Source of the DNA: Metabacillus kandeliae
Lineage (GTDB): Bacteria; Bacillota; Bacilli; Bacillales; Bacillaceae
DNA length: 64,000 bases
Assembly: GCF_021166585.1 (NCBI RefSeq)
Contig: NZ_JAJOZE010000007.1
Coordinates: 1-64,000, forward strand
Reading direction: 5' to 3'
The translations under genes were made by a program, and so were the position numbers. Below the pieces are notes generated by a model that was not told where the DNA came from, did no database searches, and was given only the letters and a program-made list of their open reading frames with translations. Of this stretch, positions 59,778 to 64,000 are shown one piece after another; the first letter of the stretch is position 1; each line of letters starts with the position of its first letter.

Positions 59778-61010
59778 TTAAACAGCCCAGTTGCCGTTGC
59801 GGAAGATCGGTTCTCTTGTACCGTCTTCTTTGATGCCGTCGATAGACATGCTGTTTGAGCCGATCATGAAATCAACATGGGTAATGCTTGAATTTACTCC
59901 GTGCTTCGCAAGCTCTTCACGGGACATTTTTTTTCCGCCTTCAATATTAAAGGCATAGCCGCTGCCGATGGCTAAGTGATTTGATGCATTTTCATCAAAC
60001 AGCGTATTGTAAAACAAGATGCCGGAATTGGAGATCGGTGAATCGTGCGGTACAAGTGCTACTTCTCCCAAATAGTGAGACCCTTCATCTGTTTCAACCA
60101 GATGCTTTAAGATTTCTTCGCCAGTTTTGGCTTTAACATCCACAATGCGGCCATTTTCAAAGGTAATTGTAAATTCATCAATTAAATTTCCTCCGTAGCT
60201 GAGAGGCTTGGTGCTTGAAACTGTGCCGTTTACACCATCTTTCAGCGGAACGGTAAAGACTTCTTCTGTCGGCATGTTCGCCATGAATTCAACATCCTGT
60301 GAGTTGATGCTGCCAGCGCCTACCCATTCGTGTTTTTCATGAAGGTCAATTGTTAAATCTGTGCCTTCAGCCTGATAGTGCAGGGATTTATATCGCTTTC
60401 CATTCAAATAATCCACTTTGCTGTGAAGAGAGCTGTCATGATCCTTCCAAGCCTGAACAGGGTCTTCCAAATCAGCCCTTACAGCCTTGAAGATCGCATC
60501 CCATAGCTTGCTGATTGCCTCTTCATCTGAAGCATCAGGGAAAATTTTCTTGGCCCAGTCCTTTGAAGCTGCTGCAACGACAGTCCAGCTTACTTTGTCT
60601 GATTGTATGTACGTGCGGTATTTATCAAGAGCCTGCCCTGCTGCTTTGCTGGCTGCTGCAATTTTTTTTGAGTCAATTCCTTTTAAAAGATCAGGATTTG
60701 ATGATACAACTGACATGAAAGCAGCGTTGCCCTCTGCCAGCTCTTCTTTGCTTTTTGCTAGCCATGAAGGGTATTCTTCAAAAGCTTCGTCTGGCGCAAG
60801 CTCATACTTCGTTCTCGCAACCGTTTCGTCATGCCAGTCTACTTGAACATTTTTGGCTCCCTGTTCATAGGCTTTTCGCGTAACAAGCCTGACAAAGTCA
60901 GCTGCATCAAGTGAAGCATTGATGACTAGTGTTTGTCCTTTTTGAATATTGACGCCGACCTTAACGGCAAGCTCTGCATATTTTTCCAGTGTTTCTTTAA
61001 ATTCAGCCAT
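59778..61010 (-). CDS. ampS: M29-family aminopeptidase AmpS
   Basis: This 410-residue metallo-aminopeptidase of the M29 (thermophilic aminopeptidase) family removes N-terminal amino acids in the cytosol. Characteristic blocks are ELAVKVGVNIQKGQTLVINA, NMPTEEVFTVPLKDGVNGTVSSTKPLSYGG, the metal-site region ETDEGSHYLGEVALVPHDSPISNSGILFYNTLFDENASNHLAIGSGY and THVDFMIGS. Metal ligands (Glu, His, Asp) are present in these. ATG 61010 follows ATGGAGGG; an in-frame start 15 bases upstream is inside that site. Length equals B. subtilis AmpS. Confidence 0.94.
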   Translation of the reverse strand: MAEFKETLEKYAELAVKVGVNIQKGQTLVINASLDAADFVRLVTRKAYEQGAKNVQVDWHDETVARTKYELAPDEAFEEYPSWLAKSKEELAEGNAAFMSVVSSNPDLLKGIDSKKIAAASKAAGQALDKYRTYIQSDKVSWTVVAAASKDWAKKIFPDASDEEAISKLWDAIFKAVRADLEDPVQAWKDHDSSLHSKVDYLNGKRYKSLHYQAEGTDLTIDLHEKHEWVGAGSINSQDVEFMANMPTEEVFTVPLKDGVNGTVSSTKPLSYGGNLIDEFTITFENGRIVDVKAKTGEEILKHLVETDEGSHYLGEVALVPHDSPISNSGILFYNTLFDENASNHLAIGSGYAFNIEGGKKMSREELAKHGVNSSITHVDFMIGSNSMSIDGIKEDGTREPIFRNGNWAV

Positions 61011-61163
61011 AAAAAAACCCTCCATATACCAATTTCAATAAAACGCTTTCTAGCCCATCATACCAAAATACTTATAAAGAAGAAAATATTTGCAGACCCT
61101 TTCGCTTTATTATTAAAAAGAAAAGAAGCTAAAATATAGGAAAGAAAAAAAGCAGGTGATAGG

Positions 61164-62324
61164 ATGTCATACCTTGATGAGCAATTTGTTAAAACAAAAG
61201 AACAGCAGGAATTGATGCGAAAAGCTGCCGTCCTTTCGGAACGTTTCTTCAAACGTGCTGAAAAACATGACTGTGAGGCATCATTCCCTTTTGATAATTT
61301 TGAAGATTTAAAAAAAGAAGGATTTTATTCGCTAACTATTCCAAAGGAGTTTGGCGGAAAAGGTATTGATCTGTATACCTTTTTGCTCCTTCAGGAGAGA
61401 ATTGCCCATGGGGACGGGCCTACTGCCCTTTCGATTGGATGGCATTCAGGTCTTTTTATTAATTTAAGGGAATCAATGAAATGGGAACCGGCTGTTTTTG
61501 AAGAAATAGCCCGTGATGCTGCCGGTAATAATAAATTAATCAACAGTGCAGCATCTGAGGCAGGAACCGGAAGCCCCCAGCGTGGAGGAAAACCTGAAAC
61601 AACTGCGAGAAAAACTTCTGACGGGTGGATTATTAACGGAAGAAAGATCTTCACTTCGCTTGCACCAATCCTGGACTATTTTATTATCACAGCATCTCTG
61701 GAAGAGACTGATGAGGTGGCTGAGTTCATTATCCAAAGAACCACTCCAGGGCTGTCGATTGAAGAAACATGGAATACGATGGGGATGCGCGGCACGAGAA
61801 GCGATGATCTCATTCTGACTGATGTGAACGTTCCAGAAAAGGCGCTTGTCAGCGGCAATAATGAGAAAAAGCAAATGGCGCAGGGCTGGCTGCTGCACAT
61901 ACCTGCCTGCTATCTGGGAATTGCCATTTCAGCGAGAAATTATGCGGTTCAATTTGCCAAGCACTATCAGCCGAACAGTCTGTCCCATCCAATCAGCGAG
62001 GTGCCGGAAGTGAGAAGAAAAACAGCTGAAATGGATTTGAAGCTGTACAGTGCTCGCCAGCTGATGTATGCAGCTGCTGCTAAATGGGATGAGGACGAGG
62101 CAGTTCGTCCAAGTCTTGGAGCAGAGCTTGCTGCAGTGAAGCATATTGCCGTGAATGCAGCAATCGATACAGTTGATTTGGCAATGAGAATGGTCGGAGG
62201 GCAAAGCCTGTTTAAATCAAAGCCGCTTGAAAGGCTGTACAGGGATGTAAGAGCAGGACTGCACAATCCTCCTTCAGAGGATGTCGCAATTAAACTGATG
62301 GCAGACAGAGCCTACAGGGAATAA
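61164..62324 (+). CDS. Acyl-CoA dehydrogenase-family flavoprotein
   Basis: This 386-residue FAD enzyme of the acyl-CoA dehydrogenase superfamily has the N-terminal helical domain (FPFDNFEDLKKEGFYSLTIPKEFGGKGI), the middle beta domain (SAASEAGTGSPQRGG, NGRKIFTSLAPILDYFIITA, MGMRGTRSDDLILTDV), and the C-terminal helical domain (VGGQSLFKSKPLERLYRDVRAGLHNPPSEDV). The usual catalytic Glu position in the last domain is not evident, so it may be closer to the YdbM or flavin-dependent monooxygenase branch. AGCAGGTGATAGG precedes the ATG. Confidence 0.9.
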   Translation: MSYLDEQFVKTKEQQELMRKAAVLSERFFKRAEKHDCEASFPFDNFEDLKKEGFYSLTIPKEFGGKGIDLYTFLLLQERIAHGDGPTALSIGWHSGLFINLRESMKWEPAVFEEIARDAAGNNKLINSAASEAGTGSPQRGGKPETTARKTSDGWIINGRKIFTSLAPILDYFIITASLEETDEVAEFIIQRTTPGLSIEETWNTMGMRGTRSDDLILTDVNVPEKALVSGNNEKKQMAQGWLLHIPACYLGIAISARNYAVQFAKHYQPNSLSHPISEVPEVRRKTAEMDLKLYSARQLMYAAAAKWDEDEAVRPSLGAELAAVKHIAVNAAIDTVDLAMRMVGGQSLFKSKPLERLYRDVRAGLHNPPSEDVAIKLMADRAYRE

Positions 62325-62326
62325 AG

Positions 62327-62358
62327 AAGAGCGGGGCAGCTGCTGTCCCGCTCTTTGC
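62327..62358. terminator. Bidirectional terminator between the acyl-CoA dehydrogenase and yuiD
   Basis: An AAGAGCGGG(G)CAG/CTG(T)CCCGCTCTT stem with one wobble pair and a three-base loop lies between convergent genes. Confidence 0.88.
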
Positions 62359-62359
62359 A

Positions 62360-62833
62360 TTACTTCCTTGCATCTTCTATTTTCGCACAGGCAATTCCAA
62401 TCAAAATTCCAAGAAGAGCGCCGCCGGCAACCTCTGCGGGCTGATGGCCCAAAAGTTCATTCAGCTCTTCCTGCTGCTTGACATGCCCGAGCCCTGGGAG
62501 ATGGCCCGATATGACCTCGATGTCTTCGTCAAGATCATTCACAAGCTTGGCGATCTCGCCTGTATGCCTTCTGATTCCTTGCGCATCATACATCACGATG
62601 GCGCCGAAAACGACTGCCAATGCGGTCTCAATTGAGCTTGTCCCTTTTTTGGCAGCGACATATGAAGCAAGTGAAGCAACGCCTGCGGAGTGAGAGCTTG
62701 GCATTCCGCCAGTTGAAAAAATGGTTCTCCAATCCCATTTTCCAGTCATTTTTTTATACGTAAAAAGCTTAAGTCCCTGTGCAATCCCAATGGCAGATAA
62801 TGCTGTTACAATTCCTGAATTGGCTTTGTTCAT
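62360..62833 (-). CDS. yuiD: Divergent PAP2-family membrane protein (YuiD/DUF212)
   Basis: This 157-residue membrane protein belongs to the divergent PAP2 group. The phosphatase-like motifs are GGMPSSHSAGVASL (about 42-55) and YDAQGIRRHTGEIAK with the His; about four hydrophobic segments frame them. Plants and bacteria share this family; its substrate is unknown. ATG 62833 follows CGGGGTGAG; the GTG nine bases upstream is part of that site. Confidence 0.9.
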   Translation of the reverse strand: MNKANSGIVTALSAIGIAQGLKLFTYKKMTGKWDWRTIFSTGGMPSSHSAGVASLASYVAAKKGTSSIETALAVVFGAIVMYDAQGIRRHTGEIAKLVNDLDEDIEVISGHLPGLGHVKQQEELNELLGHQPAEVAGGALLGILIGIACAKIEDARK

Positions 62834-62939
62834 TTCACTCACCCCGATTAAATTTAGTTTGAAACAAAAAAGAGAAACTATTCAGCTCCTTTAACCTTAT
62901 ACCCAATAATCCGCTTGCTGAAAATATTGCCTGCAGCCA

Positions 62940-62968
62940 TTGCATAAATTGAAAAAAGTGAATATACT
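62940..62968 (+). promoter_or_regulatory. SigA promoter of the ABC-F resistance gene
   Basis: TTGCAT, a 17-base spacer and TATACT predict transcription from about 62975, giving a 285-base leader before the ABC-F gene. Confidence 0.65.
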
Positions 62969-63007
62969 ATAACTAATTCAGCGTACGGAAAGGAGAAAAA
63001 AGGGCCG

Positions 63008-63019
63008 ATGAAGTTTTAA
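63008..63019 (+). other. Three-codon leader ORF (MKF)
   Basis: ATG AAG TTT TAA follows AAAGGAG at 62989-62995 with 12-base spacing, early in the leader of the ABC-F gene. Very short uORFs are known in attenuators of ABC-F resistance genes; whether this one is translated is inferred. Confidence 0.45.
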
Positions 63020-63090
63020 TCTTATTTTTCTAAAGGATTGCCAATAAGCAATAACCTGGAGAAATAGGATTCGTCTGCCCTTTTTGATCT

Positions 63091-63150
63091 ATAGCAAACC
63101 CTCCGTCAAAGGGGGAAGTCTGTTTCCACAGACAGACTGCTATGTTTTTT
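63091..63150 (+). terminator. Leader hairpin 1 (attenuator candidate)
   Basis: ATAGCA (63091-63096) and TGCTAT (63138-63143) enclose smaller hairpins (GTCTGT/ACAGAC, and a CCCTCC/GGGGG-type stem) and are followed by six T. It would stop transcription inside the leader. Confidence 0.5.
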
Positions 63151-63162
63151 AAGTGCACCCGG

Positions 63163-63198
63163 AAACCTCTTCAGGCATATTGCTTGGGAGGTTTTTTT
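63163..63198 (+). terminator. Leader hairpin 2 (attenuator terminator)
   Basis: AAACCTC/GAGGTTT with an internal GCA/TGC stem is followed by seven T, 61 bases before the ABC-F start. It is an intrinsic terminator located between promoter and gene. Confidence 0.7.
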
Positions 63199-63258
63199 GC
63201 ATAGAGCTTTGCTGGGTGATAAAACAGCAGAGCCTTGTTTTAGAAAGGGGATGCATGT

Positions 63259-64000
63259 ATGAACATAGTAAAAATCCGAAGCATTTTTAAAAATTTTGGT
63301 GAAAAAGAAATATTAAAAGGAGCGAGCCTTGATATTAGGGCTGGTGATAAAATCGGGCTTGTCGGATATAACGGTACAGGTAAAACAACGCTGCTGCGCA
63401 TTCTTGCTGGAGTCCTGAGCCAAGACAGCGGAAGCATTGACACGTTTGGAAAACAGCTGACAATCGGATATCTGCAGCAGTCTGTTGATTATACTGAAGG
63501 CAATTTTGCGTCCATGATGCATGGGGAAGGATTAAAATCAGCACTCGAAGCAAGCAGCCGTCTTGGGTTTAAAAAAACAGCCGATTTGGAAAGGGAGCGT
63601 TTGCGGCATTTAAGCGGGGGGGAGAAGCTGAAGCTAGCTCTTTCAGAAGTATGGGCGGGAAACCCGCAATTGCTTATACTTGATGAGCCAACCAATCATC
63701 TCGATTTGCAGGGCGTGAACTGGCTTGTTGATGAGCTTGCGAAATTTCATGGTGCTGCTATTATTGTTTCACATGACAGGTATTTTCTTGACAGGACCGC
63801 AAACAGGGTGGAAGAGCTCGCCGCCGGCAAGCTTGAAAGCTATACCGGAAACTATACGGCCTATAGAGAGGAAAAGAAAGGAAGAAGAGAGGCACAGCAG
63901 CATCAATATGAAAAGCAGCAAAAATACAAAGATAAAATAGAGGAGCAGATTGATAACTTGAAGGGCTGGTCAGACAAAGCCCATAATGATTCAAGAAAAA
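63259..64000 (+). CDS. ABC-F ribosome-protection protein, VmlR-like (partial, runs off the window)
   Basis: The first 247 residues of an antibiotic-resistance ABC-F protein are seen. NBD1 is complete: Walker A GLVGYNGTGKTT, signature LRHLSGGEKLKLALS and Walker B LLILDEPTNHLD with SHDRYFLDRTA. The linker that enters the ribosome then starts (REEKKGRREAQQHQYEKQQKYKDKIEEQIDNLKGWSDKAHN), with strong likeness to VmlR/Vga-type linkers. ATG 63259 follows AAAGGGG. Expression is probably induced by ribosome-targeting drugs through the leader hairpins. Drug spectrum cannot be told because the linker tip is beyond the window. Confidence 0.9.
   Translation, partial: MNIVKIRSIFKNFGEKEILKGASLDIRAGDKIGLVGYNGTGKTTLLRILAGVLSQDSGSIDTFGKQLTIGYLQQSVDYTEGNFASMMHGEGLKSALEASSRLGFKKTADLERERLRHLSGGEKLKLALSEVWAGNPQLLILDEPTNHLDLQGVNWLVDELAKFHGAAIIVSHDRYFLDRTANRVEELAAGKLESYTGNYTAYREEKKGRREAQQHQYEKQQKYKDKIEEQIDNLKGWSDKAHNDSRK

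Noticed and set aside
61041-61060. cre box upstream of ampS (ATAAAACGCTTTCT)
   Set aside because: At least three mismatches to the consensus at fixed positions.

Overview
The window is a low-to-moderate GC chromosome segment from a Gram-positive, endospore-forming, motile member of the Bacillaceae. A Metabacillus-like or related Bacillus sensu lato species is my guess; the genus is not proven by the sequence. Evidence for the family is the set of sporulation and spore genes (splB, kinA, abbA, an H-type SASP), strong AGGAGG ribosome binding sites, frequent TTG/GTG starts, and gene order that tracks the Bacillus subtilis splB-ykwC-ykwD-pbpH-kinA-patA-cheV-ykyB-ykuC-ykuV-sipT-ykpA region. No rRNA, tRNA, CRISPR array, transposase or prophage was seen.

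Layout. 1-299 holds palindromic repeats. 300-10267 is the splB/ykwC/ykwD/pbpH/kinA/patA block (DNA repair of spores, redox enzymes, cell wall, entry into sporulation, lysine/DAP synthesis). 10441-20612 is an accessory insert relative to B. subtilis: corA, a CBS-GGDEF protein, a three-gene uronate-type sugar operon ending in uxaC, an NCS2 purine permease, a UMF1-type MFS protein and a DUF1906 protein. 20709-26535 holds cheV behind a textbook SigD promoter, a small HD hydrolase, ykyB, an HD-GYP protein, ykuC and ykuD. 26728-30607 is ppx and ppk (polyphosphate turnover). 31447-46179 is the yku block: ykuE, fadH with a FadR-like operator, ykuI, a small redox/MBL pair, ykuJ, ykuK, abbA, ykuL/darB, ccpC, dapH, dapL, ykuS, ykuT, ykuU, ykuV. 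46239-64000 holds sspH, a DUF445 protein, a cold-shock gene, moaE, sacA, a RodA/FtsW protein, sipT, ykpA, an alcohol dehydrogenase, a rearranged opuA glycine betaine transporter, ampS, an acyl-CoA dehydrogenase, yuiD, and the first part of a VmlR-like antibiotic-resistance ABC-F gene behind an attenuator-like leader.

How the genes work together. PatA, DapH and DapL supply three steps of the acetyl branch of meso-diaminopimelate synthesis and so feed the wall machinery represented by PbpH, the RodA-type protein and YkuD. KinA, AbbA, SspH and SplB cover commitment to sporulation, relief of AbrB repression, spore DNA protection and repair at germination. A diguanylate-cyclase-type, an HD-GYP and an EAL protein lie within 22 kb of each other around cheV.

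Most unusual content. A family of about 120-bp palindromic units occurs in three clusters. Its outer stem arms switch between two sequences, and the two arms match in all ten complete copies, which looks like compensatory covariation. Other highlights are a MITE-like 343-bp element with 13-bp terminal inverted repeats, a perfect cre box in front of darB, a CTG start, a divergent opuAC, and the ABC-F leader with a three-codon uORF and terminator hairpins.
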